Shown: positions 11,795 through 23,959, counted from the stretch's first letter. The stretch is 64,000 bases of DNA from Rhodobiaceae bacterium (GCA_020441905.1 JAGRLG010000076.1:1-64000); one strand, 5' to 3'. Numbers and translations: made by a program. The notes: generated from the sequence alone by a model not told the origin.

Positions 11795-13906
11795 ATGCCG
11801 ACTTTGAAGATCGACGGCAAGGAAATCGAGGTACCGGAGGGCATCACCCTCCTGCAGGCATGCGAAATGGCCGGCGCCGAAGTGCCGCGCTTCTGTTTCC
11901 ATGAGCGCCTTTCGATTGCCGGAAATTGCCGCATGTGCCTGGTCGAATGGGTGGGCGCGCCCAAGCTTCAGGCCTCCTGCGCCATCTCGGTCAACGACCT
12001 GAGACCCAACCGCGACGGCTCGCCGGCCGAGGTGCGCACCAATTCGCCGCAGGTCAAGAAGGCGCGCGAAGGGGTGATGGAGTTCCTGCTCATCAATCAC
12101 CCGCTGGATTGCCCGATCTGCGACCAGGGCGGCGAATGCGACCTTCAGGACCAGGCCATGGCCTATGGCGTCGATACCAGCCGCTTTGCCGAGAACAAGC
12201 GTTCCGTCGAGGACAAGCATATCGGGCCGCTGGTCAATACCGTCATGACGCGCTGCATCCATTGCACGCGCTGCATCCGCTTCACCACCGAGGTCGCCGG
12301 CGTTCCGGATCTCGGTGCCACCGGGCGCGGCGAGGACATGGAGGTCACCACCTATCTGGAAAGCGCGCTCGGTTCCGAATTGCAGGGCAATGTGATCGAC
12401 CTGTGCCCGGTCGGCGCGCTGACCTCCAAGCCCTATGCCTTCCAGGCTCGGCCCTGGGAGCTGAACCGCACCGAATCCGTCGACGTCATGGACGCGGTGG
12501 GCTGCAATATCCGCGTCGATACCAGGGGGCGCGAAGTGCAGCGGGTGATGCCGCGCCTCAACGAGCAGGTCAACGAGGAGTGGATTTCGGACAAGAGCCG
12601 CTTCATCTGGGACGGGCTGCGCTCCCAGCGCCTCGACCAGCCGTATGTGAAGAAGGGTGCCAAGCTGAAGCCGGCGAGCTGGCAGGACGCCTTTGCCGCC
12701 ATTGCCGAAAAAGTCGGCGCGACGACCGGCAAGAAGATGGCGGCGATTGCCGGCGACCTGGCCAGCGCGGAAGAGATGTTCGCGCTGAAAGACCTGATGG
12801 ACCGCCTCAATGTGGCGAGCATCGATTGCCGCCAGGACGGCACGGCGCTCGATCCGAAACACGGCCGGGCAACCTATCTCTTCAATGCCACCATCGAGGG
12901 TATCGAGGAAGCCGACGCCATCCTGCTGATCGGCACCAATCCGCGCCGCGAGGCGGCGGTGCTCAATGCCCGCATCCGCAAGCGCTGGCTGGCCTCGGGC
13001 CTGCCGATTGCCGCCATTGGCGGGGTTGCCGACCAGAACACCGACCTGACCTACGACTTCGACTATCTCGGCGCCGGTCCCGATACGCTCCAGGAAGTGG
13101 CGTCGGGCAAGCACAGCTTCGCCAAGGTGCTGAAAAAGGCCCGCAACCCGATCATTATCGTCGGCCAGGGCGCATTGGCGCGCCCGGACGGCAAGGCGAT
13201 CCTGACCCTGGCGGCGCGGGCGGCGAGCGAATGCGGCGTCGTGGTGCAGGGCTGGAACGGCTTCAGCGTGCTGCACACGGCTGCGGCGCGCGTGGCGGGA
13301 CTCGATCTCGGCCTGGTGCCGGGTGCCGGCGGGCGCGATGTCGCCGGCATCGTTAGCGCGGCCAAGAAAGGCGATATCGATGTCGTCTTCCTGCTCGGCG
13401 CCGACGAGATCAACGGCGACGCGCTGGGCGATGCCTTCGTCGTCTATATCGGCAGCCATGGCGACCGCGGCGCCCACCGCGCCGATGTTATCCTGCCGGG
13501 CGCGGCCTATACCGAAAAGTCCGGCACCTATGTCAACACGGAAGGGCGGGTGCAGATGGCCAACCGCGCTGCTTTCCCGCCAGGGGATGCCCGCGAGGAC
13601 TGGGCGATCCTGCGCGCGCTGTCGGATGTGCTGGGGCACAAGCTGCCTTATGACAATCTGGGGCGCCTGCGCGATGCCATGTACCAGGCGGCGCCGCATC
13701 TGGCCGCAATCGACGCCATCGAGGTGGTGGACGGGGGCGATATCGACAAGCTGGCGCTGGTGACGGCGGCGCCGAAAAAGGCGCCTTTCGTCAGCCCGGT
13801 CGAGGATTTCTACATGACCAACCCGATTGCGCGCGCATCCAATGTGATGGCGCAGTGCAGCGCGCTGGCCAAGGAGCGGGGCAAGGGGACCGGAACCGAT
13901 GGCTGA
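11795..13906 (+). CDS. nuoG: NADH-quinone oxidoreductase subunit G
   Basis: 75-kDa iron-sulfur subunit, 703 residues. The N-terminal ferredoxin-like domain has Cys34, Cys45, Cys48 and Cys62 for N1b; then [18 protein letters not shown] (N4/N5 region) and [10 protein letters not shown]. The remainder is a molybdopterin-oxidoreductase-like domain with no sign of a bound cofactor, normal for this subunit. Its last 8 nt overlap nuoH. Confidence 0.98.
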   Translation: MPTLKIDGKEIEVPEGITLLQACEMAGAEVPRFCFHERLSIAGNCRMCLVEWVGAPKLQASCAISVNDLRPNRDGSPAEVRTNSPQVKKAREGVMEFLLINHPLDCPICDQGGECDLQDQAMAYGVDTSRFAENKRSVEDKHIGPLVNTVMTRCIHCTRCIRFTTEVAGVPDLGATGRGEDMEVTTYLESALGSELQGNVIDLCPVGALTSKPYAFQARPWELNRTESVDVMDAVGCNIRVDTRGREVQRVMPRLNEQVNEEWISDKSRFIWDGLRSQRLDQPYVKKGAKLKPASWQDAFAAIAEKVGATTGKKMAAIAGDLASAEEMFALKDLMDRLNVASIDCRQDGTALDPKHGRATYLFNATIEGIEEADAILLIGTNPRREAAVLNARIRKRWLASGLPIAAIGGVADQNTDLTYDFDYLGAGPDTLQEVASGKHSFAKVLKKARNPIIIVGQGALARPDGKAILTLAARAASECGVVVQGWNGFSVLHTAAARVAGLDLGLVPGAGGRDVAGIVSAAKKGDIDVVFLLGADEINGDALGDAFVVYIGSHGDRGAHRADVILPGAAYTEKSGTYVNTEGRVQMANRAAFPPGDAREDWAILRALSDVLGHKLPYDNLGRLRDAMYQAAPHLAAIDAIEVVDGGDIDKLALVTAAPKKAPFVSPVEDFYMTNPIARASNVMAQCSALAKERGKGTGTDG

Positions 13907-14963
13907 GATTTTCTGGACCTATGTGCTGCCGGCGCTGATCATCGCGCTGCAAAGCGTGGTGCTGATGGTGGCGCTGCTGGTGGCCATCGCCTTCCTGCTC
14001 TATGGCGACCGCAAGGTGTGGGCGGCGGTGCAGATCCGGCGCGGGCCCAATGTGGTCGGCCCATGGGGCATCATGCAGTCCTTCGCCGACCTCTTGAAAT
14101 TCGTGCTCAAGGAGCCGCTCATTCCCTCCAGCGCCAACAAGGGCGTGTTCCTGCTGGCGCCGCTGGTGACAACGGTTCTGGCGCTGTCGGCCTGGGCCGT
14201 GGTGCCGATGGGGGAATGGATCGACGGCACGACGCTGGTGATCGCCGATATCAATGTCGGCATACTCTATCTGTTCGCGATTTCCTCGCTCGGCGTCTAT
14301 GGCGTCATCATGGGCGGCTGGGCCTCGAATTCGAAATATGCCTTTCTCGGCGCCCTGCGCTCGGCGGCGCAGATGGTGTCCTACGAAGTCTCGATCGGCT
14401 TCGTCATCATCACCGTGCTGCTGTGCGTCGGCTCGCTCAACCTGACCGACATCGTGATGGCGCAGAAGACCGGCCTTGCCAGCTGGATCGGCGTGCCGTG
14501 GCTGACCTTCCTCAACTGGTTCTGGCTGCCGTTGCTGCCGATGTTCGTCATCTTCTTCATCTCGGCGCTGGCGGAGACCAACCGGCCGCCCTTCGACCTG
14601 CCGGAAGCCGAATCGGAACTGGTTGCCGGCTTCATGGTGGAATATTCCTCCACGCCCTATCTGCTTTTCATGCTGGGCGAATATGTTGCCATCGTGCTGA
14701 TGTGCGCGATGACCACCATTCTCTTCCTCGGCGGCTGGCTATCGCCGTTCGATTTCGCGCCCTTCACCTGGGTGCCGGGGCTGGTGTGGTTCGTCATCAA
14801 GACCTGTTTCGTTTTCTTCATGTTCGCCATGGTCAAGGCCTTTGTGCCGCGCTACCGCTACGACCAGTTGATGCGGCTGGGCTGGAAAGTATTCCTGCCG
14901 CTGTCGCTGTTCATGGTTGCGGCCGTCGGCCTGGTGCTCCAGCTGACGGGGTGGGCGGCATGA
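13899..14963 (+). CDS. nuoH: NADH-quinone oxidoreductase subunit H
   Basis: Membrane subunit joining the quinone site to the proton channels, 354 residues with about eight transmembrane segments. It carries [34 protein letters not shown], and the acidic quinone-chamber motif [20 protein letters not shown]. The start overlaps the nuoG end by 8 nt. Confidence 0.98.
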   Translation: MAEIFWTYVLPALIIALQSVVLMVALLVAIAFLLYGDRKVWAAVQIRRGPNVVGPWGIMQSFADLLKFVLKEPLIPSSANKGVFLLAPLVTTVLALSAWAVVPMGEWIDGTTLVIADINVGILYLFAISSLGVYGVIMGGWASNSKYAFLGALRSAAQMVSYEVSIGFVIITVLLCVGSLNLTDIVMAQKTGLASWIGVPWLTFLNWFWLPLLPMFVIFFISALAETNRPPFDLPEAESELVAGFMVEYSSTPYLLFMLGEYVAIVLMCAMTTILFLGGWLSPFDFAPFTWVPGLVWFVIKTCFVFFMFAMVKAFVPRYRYDQLMRLGWKVFLPLSLFMVAAVGLVLQLTGWAA

Positions 14964-15009
14964 TCCGGATCAATGTGAACTACGGGGCCGAGCGCGAAGG
15001 AGATTGCAG

Positions 15010-15501
15010 GTGAGCAGGGTTGCCCAAGCTGTCAATTCGCTTCTGCTGAAGGAGTTCGTTTCGGCGTTCTTCCTGTCGATGCGCTATTTCTTCGCGCCGA
15101 AACCCACCATCAACTACCCCTTCGAGAAAGGCCCGCTTTCCCCGCGTTTTCGCGGCGAGCACGCGCTGCGGCGCTATCCCAATGGCGAAGAGCGCTGCAT
15201 TGCCTGCAAGCTGTGCGAGGCGATCTGCCCGGCGCAGGCCATTACCATCGAGGCCGGTCCGCGGCGCAATGACGGCACGCGGCGCACGACGCGCTACGAC
15301 ATCGACATGGTGAAGTGCATCTATTGCGGCTTCTGCCAGGAGGCGTGTCCGGTGGAGGCCATCGTCGAGGGGCCGAATTTCGAATACGCGGTGGAGACCC
15401 GCGAAGAGCTTTATTACGACAAGGAGCGCCTGCTCAATAACGGCGACCGGTGGGAGCGCGAACTGGCGCAGAACATCGCGCTCGATGCGCCGTACCGATG
15501 A
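15010..15501 (+). CDS. nuoI: NADH-quinone oxidoreductase subunit I
   Basis: Ferredoxin-like subunit (TYKY) binding clusters N6a and N6b, 163 residues. Two CxxCxxCxxxCP motifs are present: [12 protein letters not shown] and [12 protein letters not shown]. The GTG at 15010 is preferred over TTG 15004 because AAGGAG (14998-15003) is then 6 nt upstream. The protein begins [16 protein letters not shown], as in other alphaproteobacterial NuoI. Confidence 0.97.
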   Translation: MSRVAQAVNSLLLKEFVSAFFLSMRYFFAPKPTINYPFEKGPLSPRFRGEHALRRYPNGEERCIACKLCEAICPAQAITIEAGPRRNDGTRRTTRYDIDMVKCIYCGFCQEACPVEAIVEGPNFEYAVETREELYYDKERLLNNGDRWERELAQNIALDAPYR

Positions 15502-15541
15502 GCGGGCAGGGCTGGGACCACAACGGGGGCTCGTTTAAATC

Positions 15542-16153
15542 ATGATCCTGGCGGGAGCCTTCTTCTACCTGTTCGCGGGCCTGGCCGTTGCCGCCGCGTT
15601 CATGGTCATCACCGCGCGCAATCCTGTGCATGCGGTGCTCTTCCTCATCCTCGCCTTTTTCAACGCGGCGGGGCTGTTCGTGCTCATGGGCGCCGAATTC
15701 CTGGCGATGATCCTGGTCATCGTCTATGTCGGCGCGGTGGCGGTGCTGTTCCTGTTCGTGGTGATGATGCTCGATATCGATTTCGTCGAGCTGAAGCAGG
15801 GATTTCTGCAATATCTGCCATTCGGCGCGCTGGTCGGCGCGATCCTTCTGATCGAGCTCATCCTGGTGCTCGGCTCGTGGGTCATCTCGCCTGATATCGC
15901 CCAGCATGCCGGCGCGCCCCTGGCGGCGGACGGGGTGACCAACACCCAGGCGCTGGGGCAGATCCTCTATACGAAATACGTCTATTTCTTCGAGGCTGCG
16001 GGCATGATCCTGCTGGTGGCGATGATCGGCGCCATCGTGCTCACCCTGCACCACAAGCCGGCCGCCAAGCGGCAGAATATCGCCGCCCAGGTGGGGCGCG
16101 ATCCCAAGACGGCAATCGAGATCCGGCATGTCGAGCCCGGACAGGGTATCTGA
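15542..16153 (+). CDS. nuoJ: NADH-quinone oxidoreductase subunit J
   Basis: Membrane subunit of complex I, 203 residues with five transmembrane segments. ARNPVHAVLFLILAFFNAAG and the TM3 segment EFLAMILVIVYVGAVAVLFLFVVMML with its pi-bulge region are well conserved. It lies 40 bp after nuoI and 21 bp before nuoK. Confidence 0.97.
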   Translation: MILAGAFFYLFAGLAVAAAFMVITARNPVHAVLFLILAFFNAAGLFVLMGAEFLAMILVIVYVGAVAVLFLFVVMMLDIDFVELKQGFLQYLPFGALVGAILLIELILVLGSWVISPDIAQHAGAPLAADGVTNTQALGQILYTKYVYFFEAAGMILLVAMIGAIVLTLHHKPAAKRQNIAAQVGRDPKTAIEIRHVEPGQGI

Positions 16154-16174
16154 GGCGGGACGGGGAACAAGGAC

Positions 16175-16483
16175 ATGATTATAGGTCTTTCGCATTATCT
16201 CACCGTCGCCGCGATCCTGTTCACGCTTGGCATCTTCGGCATTTTCGTCAACCGAAAGAACGTCATCGTCATCCTGATGTCGATCGAGCTGATGCTGCTG
16301 GCGGTCAATATCAACCTGGTCGCCTTCTCGACCCATATCGGCGATCTGGTGGGCCAGGTTTTCGCGCTTCTGGTGCTCACCGTCGCCGCCGGCGAAGCGG
16401 CTATCGGCCTGGCCATTCTGGTCGTTTTCTACCGCAACCGCGGCTCCATCGCGGTTGAGGACATCAACATGATGAAAGGGTGA
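16175..16483 (+). CDS. nuoK: NADH-quinone oxidoreductase subunit K
   Basis: Small antiporter-like membrane subunit, 102 residues with three transmembrane segments. The buried glutamates needed for proton transfer are visible in [12 protein letters not shown] and [13 protein letters not shown]. Length is standard. It ends 6 bp before nuoL. Confidence 0.97.
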   Translation: MIIGLSHYLTVAAILFTLGIFGIFVNRKNVIVILMSIELMLLAVNINLVAFSTHIGDLVGQVFALLVLTVAAGEAAIGLAILVVFYRNRGSIAVEDINMMKG

Positions 16484-16489
16484 GGCGGC

Positions 16490-18430
16490 ATGTATTCGGC
16501 CATTGTCTTCCTGCCGCTCCTGGGCGCCCTGATCGCCGGCTTTTTCGGCCGCCAGATCGGAGCGCGCGCAAGCGAGATCATTACCTGCACCTTGCTCACC
16601 ATTTCGGCGGTGCTGTCCTGGGTTGCCTTCTTCTCCATCGGCGTTGACGGCGGCGAGGAGCATGTCACGGTGCTGCGCTGGCTGACCTCCGACACATTGC
16701 AGGTCAATTGGGCCTTCCGCATCGATACGCTGACGGCGGTGATGCTGGTGGTGGTCAACACGGTGTCGGCGCTGGTGCACTGGTATTCCATCGGCTACAT
16801 GCACCACGATCCGCACCGGCCGCGCTTCTTCGCCTATCTGTCGCTGTTCACCTTCGCCATGCTGATGCTGGTGACGGCGGACAATTTCCTTCAGCTGTTC
16901 TTCGGCTGGGAAGGGGTGGGCCTGGCGTCCTATCTGCTGATCGGCTTCTGGTATCTCAAGCCCTCGGCCAATGCGGCGGCGATCAAGGCCTTTGTCGTAA
17001 ACCGGGTCGGCGATTTCGGCTTCGCGCTCGGCATTTTCGCCATCTTTCTTATTTTCGGCACCATTTCGTTCGAGGAAGTGTTCGCCAATGCGCCGGCGCT
17101 GCCCGAAGCGGCGCGCACCATGACCTTCCTGTCATGGGAATTCGACACCCTGACGGTGATCTGCCTGCTGCTGTTCATGGGCGCCATGGGCAAGTCGGCG
17201 CAGTTCCTGCTGCATACCTGGCTCCCCGATGCCATGGAGGGTCCGACACCGGTGTCGGCGCTGATCCATGCCGCGACCATGGTCACCGCCGGCGTCTTCA
17301 TGGTGGCGCGCCTTTCTCCGCTGTTCGCGCTGTCTGAGACGGCAATGATGGTGGTCACCATCGTCGGCGCGACGACGGCGTTCTTCGCCGCCACGGTGGG
17401 CCTGGTGCAGAACGACATCAAGCGGGTGATCGCCTATTCGACCTGCTCGCAGCTCGGCTACATGTTCGTGGCGCTGGGCGTGGGCGCCTTCTCGGCCGGC
17501 ATTTTCCACCTCTTCACCCATGCCTTCTTCAAGGCGCTGCTGTTCCTTGGCTCCGGCGCGGTGATCCACGCCATGTCCGACGAGCAGGACATGCGCAACA
17601 TGGGCGGACTGCGGAATATGATTCCGGTGACCTACTGGATGATGGCGATCGGCACCCTGGCGCTGACCGGCTTTCCCTTCACAGCCGGCTTCTTCTCCAA
17701 GGACGCGATCATCGAATCGGCATTCGTCGCCCATAACGGCTGGGGTTTCTATGCCTTCCTGGCCACCGTCATCGCCGCGGGGCTGACCTCCTTCTATTCC
17801 TGGCGGCTCATGTTCCTGACCTTCCACGGGCGCTCGCGCGCCTCGGCCGACGTGCTGCATCACGTCCATGAGTCGCCGGCGGTGATGCTGGTGCCGCTGG
17901 GCGTGCTGGCCATCGGCGCGCTGGGCGCCGGCTATCTGTTCAAGGACCTGTTCATTGGCGGGAACCACGAGCATTTCTGGCGCGAAGCCATGGCGGCTGC
18001 CGGCGGCACGGAAATCCTCGAAGCCATGCATCACGCGCCGGGCTGGGTGGCGTGGTCGCCGACGGTGATGATGGCGGCAGGATTCGTGCTCGCCTGGTAC
18101 ATGTATATCCGCCGGCCCGAAGTCCCCGTGGCCCTGGCCCGCCGCCATGTGCTGCTCTACAAGTTCCTGCTCAACAAGTGGTATTTCGACGAGATCTACG
18201 ACTTCCTGCTGGTGCGCCCGGCGATGCGCCTCGGCCGTTTCCTGTGGAAGCAGGGCGATGGGCGCGTCATTGACGGCTTCGGCCCCGATGGCGTCTCGGC
18301 CCGCGTTCTCGACGTCACCCGTTCCGCGGTGCGCCTCCAGAGCGGCTACGTCTATCACTACGCCTTCGCCATGCTTATCGGCGTTGCCGCGCTAATCACC
18401 TGGTATATGTTCACGGGGAGCGTGCACTGA
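16490..18430 (+). CDS. nuoL: NADH-quinone oxidoreductase subunit L
   Basis: Distal proton-pumping subunit, 646 residues, Mrp antiporter-like, with many transmembrane segments and the long C-terminal lateral helix. [18 protein letters not shown] (TM5 Glu), [33 protein letters not shown] (TM7 Lys and half-helix) and [10 protein letters not shown] are present. Its TGA shares a base with the nuoM ATG. Confidence 0.98.
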   Translation: MYSAIVFLPLLGALIAGFFGRQIGARASEIITCTLLTISAVLSWVAFFSIGVDGGEEHVTVLRWLTSDTLQVNWAFRIDTLTAVMLVVVNTVSALVHWYSIGYMHHDPHRPRFFAYLSLFTFAMLMLVTADNFLQLFFGWEGVGLASYLLIGFWYLKPSANAAAIKAFVVNRVGDFGFALGIFAIFLIFGTISFEEVFANAPALPEAARTMTFLSWEFDTLTVICLLLFMGAMGKSAQFLLHTWLPDAMEGPTPVSALIHAATMVTAGVFMVARLSPLFALSETAMMVVTIVGATTAFFAATVGLVQNDIKRVIAYSTCSQLGYMFVALGVGAFSAGIFHLFTHAFFKALLFLGSGAVIHAMSDEQDMRNMGGLRNMIPVTYWMMAIGTLALTGFPFTAGFFSKDAIIESAFVAHNGWGFYAFLATVIAAGLTSFYSWRLMFLTFHGRSRASADVLHHVHESPAVMLVPLGVLAIGALGAGYLFKDLFIGGNHEHFWREAMAAAGGTEILEAMHHAPGWVAWSPTVMMAAGFVLAWYMYIRRPEVPVALARRHVLLYKFLLNKWYFDEIYDFLLVRPAMRLGRFLWKQGDGRVIDGFGPDGVSARVLDVTRSAVRLQSGYVYHYAFAMLIGVAALITWYMFTGSVH

Positions 18431-19941
18431 TGTCCTTCGGGCCGATCCTTTCCCTCGTTACCTGGCTGCCGATTGCCGGCACGCTGTTCATTTTCCTGAT
18501 CCGGGACGATGGCGAGGTTTCCAACACCGCGGCGCGGCGCGTCGCCCTGATGACCACCACCATCACCTTCCTGCTGTCGCTGGGGATCTGGGCCGGGTTC
18601 GACCCCAATACGGCCGATTTCCAGTTCGTCGAGAAATATGACTGGCTGGCCGGGACCATCAGCTACCACATGGGCGTCGACGGCATTTCCATGCTGTTCG
18701 TCATCCTCACCACCTTCCTGATGCCGCTGTGCATTCTTGCCAGCTGGGTCGTCATCAAGGAGCGGGTGAAGGAATACATGATCGCCTTCCTGGTGCTCGA
18801 GACGCTGATGATCGGCGTCTTCACCTCGCTCGATCTGGTGCTGTTCTACCTGTTCTTCGAAGGCGGCCTGATCCCGATGTTCCTGATCATCGGGGTGTGG
18901 GGCGGCCCGCGGCGGGTCTATGCCAGCTTCAAGTTCTTCCTCTACACGCTGCTCGGTTCGGTGCTGATGCTGCTGGCGATCATGGCGATGTACTGGCAGG
19001 CCGGCACGACCGACATTCCGACCCTGCTGACCCACGAGTTCCCGACCGGGATGCAGACCTGGCTGTGGCTCGCCTTCTTCGCCTCCTTCGCGGTCAAGAT
19101 GCCGATGTGGCCGGTCCATACCTGGCTTCCCGACGCCCATGTCGAGGCGCCGACGGCCGGATCGGTGGTGCTGGCGGCGATCCTGCTGAAAATGGGCGGC
19201 TACGGCTTCCTGCGCTTTTCGCTGCCGATGTTCCCGCTGGCGTCCGACCTGTTCGCGCCGCTGGTGTTCACGCTGTCGGTGGTGGCCATCATCTACACCT
19301 CGCTGGTGGCGCTGATGCAGGAGGATATCAAGAAGCTGATCGCCTATTCCTCGGTGGCCCATATGGGCTTCGTGACCATGGGCATCTTCACGCTCACCCA
19401 TCAGGGCGTGCAGGGCGGCATCTTCCAGATGCTGTCGCACGGCATCGTGTCGGGCGCGCTCTTCCTTTGCGTCGGCGTGGTCTATGACCGCATGCATACG
19501 CGCGAAATCGCCGCCTATGGCGGGCTGGTAAACCGGATGCCGGTCTATGCCTTCGTGTTCATGGTCTTCACCATGGCCAATGTCGGCCTGCCGGGCACCA
19601 GCGGTTTTGTCGGCGAGTTCCTGACCCTGCTCGGCGCTTTCAAGGTCAACAGCTGGGTTGCCTTCCTCGCCACCTCCGGGGTGATCCTGTCGGCCGGCTA
19701 TGCGCTCTGGCTCTATCGCCGGGTCATTTTCGGGGTTCTCGAAAAGGAGAGCCTGAAGAACATCGCCGACATGAACCGGCGCGAGATCGCGATTCTGGCG
19801 CCGCTGGTGGTGCTGACGATCCTTTTCGGCGTCTATCCGAGTCCGCTCATCGACGTCACGGAAGTGTCGGTGCGCAATCTGATCGAACATTATCAAGCTG
19901 CGCTTGCGGCGGTCGACGCGACCAGCCTGGCAGCGCGCTGA
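18430..19941 (+). CDS. nuoM: NADH-quinone oxidoreductase subunit M
   Basis: Second antiporter-like proton-pumping subunit, 503 residues. It shows [18 protein letters not shown] (TM5 Glu), [20 protein letters not shown] (TM7 Lys), [15 protein letters not shown] and [19 protein letters not shown] junction with nuoL. Confidence 0.98.
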   Translation: MSFGPILSLVTWLPIAGTLFIFLIRDDGEVSNTAARRVALMTTTITFLLSLGIWAGFDPNTADFQFVEKYDWLAGTISYHMGVDGISMLFVILTTFLMPLCILASWVVIKERVKEYMIAFLVLETLMIGVFTSLDLVLFYLFFEGGLIPMFLIIGVWGGPRRVYASFKFFLYTLLGSVLMLLAIMAMYWQAGTTDIPTLLTHEFPTGMQTWLWLAFFASFAVKMPMWPVHTWLPDAHVEAPTAGSVVLAAILLKMGGYGFLRFSLPMFPLASDLFAPLVFTLSVVAIIYTSLVALMQEDIKKLIAYSSVAHMGFVTMGIFTLTHQGVQGGIFQMLSHGIVSGALFLCVGVVYDRMHTREIAAYGGLVNRMPVYAFVFMVFTMANVGLPGTSGFVGEFLTLLGAFKVNSWVAFLATSGVILSAGYALWLYRRVIFGVLEKESLKNIADMNRREIAILAPLVVLTILFGVYPSPLIDVTEVSVRNLIEHYQAALAAVDATSLAAR

Positions 19942-19958
19942 GAGGAGCCTAGACGCCC

Positions 19959-21398
19959 ATGCCTTCCATGGCCCTGCCAAATCTCGCTCCGGCGATACCG
20001 GAAATCATCCTCGCCGTCGGCGCAATGGCGATGCTGATGCTTGGCGTGTTCCGCTCCGGGCGTGTCTCGGACATGATCAACGCCCAGGCCGTGGTCGTGC
20101 TGGTGCTGGCCGCCGCCGCCGTCATCCTGGTGCCCGGCAAGCTGCTGCTGACCTTTGACGGGGTCTTTATCCTCGACGACTTTGCCCGCTTCATGAAAGT
20201 GCTGACCATCATCGGCTCGCTGGTCGCGGTCGTGATGTCGATCGGCTATTTCAAGGCCGAAAAGGCGATGCGCTTCGAATTCCCCATCCTCATCGTGCTG
20301 GCGACGCTGGGCATGATGATGATGATTTCGGCCAATGGGCTGATCGCGCTCTATATGGGGCTGGAGTTGCAGAGCCTGGCGCTCTATGTCGTTGCCGCGA
20401 TCCAGCGCGATTCAGCGCGCGCGACGGAAGCCGGGCTGAAATATTTCGTCCTTGGCGCGCTGGCCTCGGGCATGCTGCTTTACGGCGCCTCGCTGATCTA
20501 CGGCTTTTCCGGCACGACGGAATTTGCCGGGATCGCGGCGGTGATCGCCGGCGGCGGGATGTCGCTGGGGCTGATCTTCGGCATTGTGTTCCTGCTGGCG
20601 GGCCTTGCCTTCAAGGTTTCGGCGGTGCCCTTCCATATGTGGACGCCGGACGTCTATGAAGGCGCTCCGACTCCGGTCACAGCTTTCTTCGCCGCCGCGC
20701 CCAAGATTGCCGCCATGGCGATTTTCGTGCGCACCATGGTCACGGCCTTCCCGGCGGCAACGCCTGAATGGCAGCAGATCGTCGTCTTCATCTCCATCGC
20801 CTCGATGGCGCTGGGCGCATTCGCCGCTATCGGCCAGACCAATATCAAGCGGCTGATGGCCTATAGTTCGATCGGCCATATGGGCTTTGCCCTGGTCGGT
20901 CTGGCATCGGGCAGCCTGGCCGGTGTCAAGGGCGTCATCATCTACCTGTCCATCTATCTGGCCATGACGGCGGGCACTTTCGCCTGCATCTTGGCGATGC
21001 GGCGGCGCGAGGGCGCGGTGGAGGAAATCGACGAATTGGCCGGCCTTGCCAAGCGCAGCCCGATGTTCGCCTTCCTGCTCGCCATGCTGATGTTCAGCCT
21101 GGCCGGCATTCCGCCGCTGGCCGGGTTCTTCGCCAAGTTCTATGTTTTCCTGGCGGCCATCGAGGCCCAGCTTTACGGGCTTGCCGTTCTCGGCGTGCTC
21201 TCCAGCGTGGTCGGGGCGTTCTATTATCTGCGCATCATCAAGATCATGTATTTCGACGAGCCGGCGGAGGCCTTCGAGCCGATGCCCGGTGTCTTGCGCA
21301 CGGTGCTCGGACTGTCGAGCATTGTCGTCATCCTGTTTTTCCTGATCCCGGGGCCGCTTGTCGCCGCGGCCGATTTTGCGGCCCGGTCGCTGTTCTAG
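19959..21398 (+). CDS. nuoN: NADH-quinone oxidoreductase subunit N
   Basis: Third antiporter-like subunit and last complex I gene, 479 residues with about 14 transmembrane segments. [17 protein letters not shown] (TM5 Glu), [20 protein letters not shown] (TM7 Lys region), [16 protein letters not shown] and [14 protein letters not shown] are conserved. The stop is only 3 bp before birA, so birA is probably cotranscribed. Confidence 0.98.
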   Translation: MPSMALPNLAPAIPEIILAVGAMAMLMLGVFRSGRVSDMINAQAVVVLVLAAAAVILVPGKLLLTFDGVFILDDFARFMKVLTIIGSLVAVVMSIGYFKAEKAMRFEFPILIVLATLGMMMMISANGLIALYMGLELQSLALYVVAAIQRDSARATEAGLKYFVLGALASGMLLYGASLIYGFSGTTEFAGIAAVIAGGGMSLGLIFGIVFLLAGLAFKVSAVPFHMWTPDVYEGAPTPVTAFFAAAPKIAAMAIFVRTMVTAFPAATPEWQQIVVFISIASMALGAFAAIGQTNIKRLMAYSSIGHMGFALVGLASGSLAGVKGVIIYLSIYLAMTAGTFACILAMRRREGAVEEIDELAGLAKRSPMFAFLLAMLMFSLAGIPPLAGFFAKFYVFLAAIEAQLYGLAVLGVLSSVVGAFYYLRIIKIMYFDEPAEAFEPMPGVLRTVLGLSSIVVILFFLIPGPLVAAADFAARSLF

Positions 21399-21401
21399 GG
21401 C

Positions 21402-22202
21402 ATGGCTGGCGCCGCCACCGGCAGCATGGGAGGGCGGATCGTCCGCCTGGAGGAAACCGATTCCACCAATGCCGAAGCCTTGCGGCGGGCCGAAGCGGGC
21501 GAGAGCGGTCCGCTGTGGATCGTTGCGGCGCGCCAGAGTTCCGGGCGCGGGCGGCGCGGGCGGGCATGGGTTTCGCAGCCGGGAAACCTGTTCGCTTCTC
21601 TGCTCCTCGGCGCGCCGGTGCCGCCGCAGCTTGCTGGGCAGCTTTCATTCGTCGCCGCCCTGGCGCTGCATCAAGCGTTATGCGCCTGCGCGCCCGATCT
21701 GGCCTCGCGGCTGACGCTAAAATGGCCCAACGACGTGCTGGTTGACGGGCGCAAGGTGTCGGGCATCCTGCTGGAGCGTTCGCAGACCGCCGGCGGCAGC
21801 CAGGGGGAAAACGCGGCCCTGGTCGCCGGATTCGGCGTGAACTGCATTTCTCACCCCGTAGATACGCCGTTTCCCGCCACCGACCTGGCGCATGAAGGCT
21901 TTGCAATTGATGCGGGGGCTGTCTTCGAACAACTGTTAAGCTGTTTTCAGCGCGAGCTTGCCGCCTGGGACACTGGCGCCGGGTTTGGCGCCATCCGCGA
22001 TGCCTGGCTGGCGCGGGCCGGGGGCATCGGCGAGGAAATCCGGGTGACCCTGCCAAACGGCGAGGAGGTTCGCGGAATTTTCGACAGTATCGACAACGAC
22101 GGCAACCTGATCGTTCATGTCGGCGAATGGACCCGCAAGCGAATTTCCGCGGGCGACGTGTTTTTTGTCGCACGCGGCGACGTACCAGAGCGCGGAGAGT
22201 AG
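21402..22202 (+). CDS. birA: Biotin--[acetyl-CoA-carboxylase] ligase, class I
   Basis: Activates biotin to biotinyl-AMP and transfers it to the carrier lysine of carboxylases. The 266 residues contain ETDSTNAEA, the GRGRRGRAW biotinyl-AMP loop, LKWPNDVLVDGRKVSGIL and the SH3-like C-terminal domain (IFDSIDNDGNLIV). There is no N-terminal helix-turn-helix, so it is an enzyme only and not a repressor like E. coli BirA. The nuoN-birA-RNase J order is common in Alphaproteobacteria; the type III pantothenate kinase gene (coaX) often found between birA and RNase J is absent here. Confidence 0.95.
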   Translation: MAGAATGSMGGRIVRLEETDSTNAEALRRAEAGESGPLWIVAARQSSGRGRRGRAWVSQPGNLFASLLLGAPVPPQLAGQLSFVAALALHQALCACAPDLASRLTLKWPNDVLVDGRKVSGILLERSQTAGGSQGENAALVAGFGVNCISHPVDTPFPATDLAHEGFAIDAGAVFEQLLSCFQRELAAWDTGAGFGAIRDAWLARAGGIGEEIRVTLPNGEEVRGIFDSIDNDGNLIVHVGEWTRKRISAGDVFFVARGDVPERGE

Positions 22203-22207
22203 GGCGG

Positions 22208-23881
22208 TTGTCAAAGAAGCGGCAGGAAGAGTTCGTGTTCGCGCCGCTCGGCGGCGTTGGCGAGATCGGCATGAACCTGGGGCTGTACGGCTATGGCCGC
22301 GAAGGCGCCCGCAAATGGATCGCGGTCGATCTCGGAATTACTTTTCCTTCCGAAACCCAGCCCGGTATCGAGCGCATCATGCCCGATATCCGCTTCCTGG
22401 AAGAAGAGCGCGACAACCTGCTGGGCATCGTGCTGACCCACGCCCATGAAGACCATTATGGCGCCGTCGGCGACCTGTGGCCGCGCCTTGGAGCGCCGGT
22501 CTACGCGACGCCTTTTTCGGCCGGGCTGCTGCGCGCGAAGATGGCCGAAGAGCGGATCCACGCGCCAATTCCGCTCAAGGAAGTAGCGCTTGGCGGGTCC
22601 ATCGAACTGGGGCCGTTCGCCATTCGCTTCGTCACCACCACGCACTCCATCCCCGAGCCCAACGGACTGATCATCGAGACGGCCGCGGGCACCGCCTATC
22701 ACAGTGGCGACTGGAAGATCGACGGCGCGCCGCAGATCGGCGGGCCGACCGATATCGCGGCGCTGAAGGAACTCGGCGCGCGCGGCTGCCGGGCGCTGAT
22801 CTGCGACTCGACCAATGCCACGCGCGAGGGTGTCAGCCCCAGCGAGGGCGATGTCGCGCAAACCCTGAAAAGCCTGATCGCCGAGGCGCCGGAGCGGGTC
22901 GCGGTAACTGCCTTTGCCTCGAATGTGGCGCGGCTGCGCTCGGTGGCGCTGGCGGCCCATGCCGCCGGCCGGCGCACCATTCTCATCGGGCGGGCCATGC
23001 ACCGGGTGGTGACGGTGGCCCGCGAGGCCGGCTATCTGCACGACGTGCCGGATTTTTTGACCGAGCACGATTTCAAGCAGTTGCCGCGCAATGAAGTGGT
23101 TCTGCTGGTCACCGGGAGCCAGGGGGAATCGCGCGCCGCTCTGGCGCGGATCGCTCAGGGCAACCATCCGGCGGTCAGTCTTGCCGCCGGCGACCGCGTC
23201 ATCTTTTCCTCGCGCACCATTCCCGGCAACGAAAAGGCGGTGGGGCAGGTGCAGAATGCCCTGGTGCGCGCCGGAATGGACGTCATCACCGATGCCGACG
23301 GGCTGGTTCACGTCTCGGGGCATCCGCGGCGCGGCGAACTGGTGCAGCTTTATGACTGGCTCAAGCCCGAAGTGGCGATCCCGGTTCACGGCGAGGCGCG
23401 CCACCTGGCCGCCCACGCCAAGCTGGCGCGCGAGCGCGGGGTCAGGGAAGTGGTGACGATCTTCAACGGCGACATGGTACGCCTGGCGCCGGGACCGGCG
23501 GCGATCATCGACGAGTTGCCAAGCGGACGGCTGCACAAGGATGGCCGCATCACGGTGGCGGAGGACGACGAGGCGCTGCGCGAGCGCCGCCGCCTGAGTT
23601 TCAACGGGCTGGTCGTGGTTGCCCTTACCGTCACCTCGAAAGGCGAGTTGGTGGCGGAACCGGAGGTGCGGTTGCTCGGTATCCCGAGCGCCGACGAGGA
23701 GGGCGGGTCGATGCTCGAACTGGTGTATGACACCATAGATTCGGTCATTACCTCGATCCCCAAGCCGAGGCGCAAGGATGCCGATCTGTTGCGCGAGGCG
23801 GTGCGCCGGGGCGTGCGCGCCACGCTGGGCGAGGTCTGGGGCAAGAGGCCGGTTTGCGAAGTGATGGTGACGCGGATCTGA
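22208..23881 (+). CDS. rnj: Ribonuclease J
   Basis: Metallo-beta-lactamase/beta-CASP ribonuclease with 5'-3' exo- and endonuclease activity, involved in mRNA turnover and rRNA maturation. About 557 residues. The active-site motif THAHEDHYG places His78, His80, Asp82 and His83; further metal ligands lie in TTTHSIPE and ICDSTNA, and the beta-CASP part includes FSSRTIPGNE and VHVSGHPRRGEL. The TTG at 22208 is chosen: it follows GGAGAG, gives LSKKRQEEFVFAPLGGVGEIGMN, and starts 5 bp after birA. The open frame runs further upstream inside birA without similarity. Confidence 0.95.
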   Translation: MSKKRQEEFVFAPLGGVGEIGMNLGLYGYGREGARKWIAVDLGITFPSETQPGIERIMPDIRFLEEERDNLLGIVLTHAHEDHYGAVGDLWPRLGAPVYATPFSAGLLRAKMAEERIHAPIPLKEVALGGSIELGPFAIRFVTTTHSIPEPNGLIIETAAGTAYHSGDWKIDGAPQIGGPTDIAALKELGARGCRALICDSTNATREGVSPSEGDVAQTLKSLIAEAPERVAVTAFASNVARLRSVALAAHAAGRRTILIGRAMHRVVTVAREAGYLHDVPDFLTEHDFKQLPRNEVVLLVTGSQGESRAALARIAQGNHPAVSLAAGDRVIFSSRTIPGNEKAVGQVQNALVRAGMDVITDADGLVHVSGHPRRGELVQLYDWLKPEVAIPVHGEARHLAAHAKLARERGVREVVTIFNGDMVRLAPGPAAIIDELPSGRLHKDGRITVAEDDEALRERRRLSFNGLVVVALTVTSKGELVAEPEVRLLGIPSADEEGGSMLELVYDTIDSVITSIPKPRRKDADLLREAVRRGVRATLGEVWGKRPVCEVMVTRI

Positions 23882-23959
23882 GGGCCGCGGCCCCGATGCC
23901 TTGCGGCGCCGGGGCGGCTCGACTAGGTTCGCGCCCAGTCAGGAACGAGAAGGAATGGG

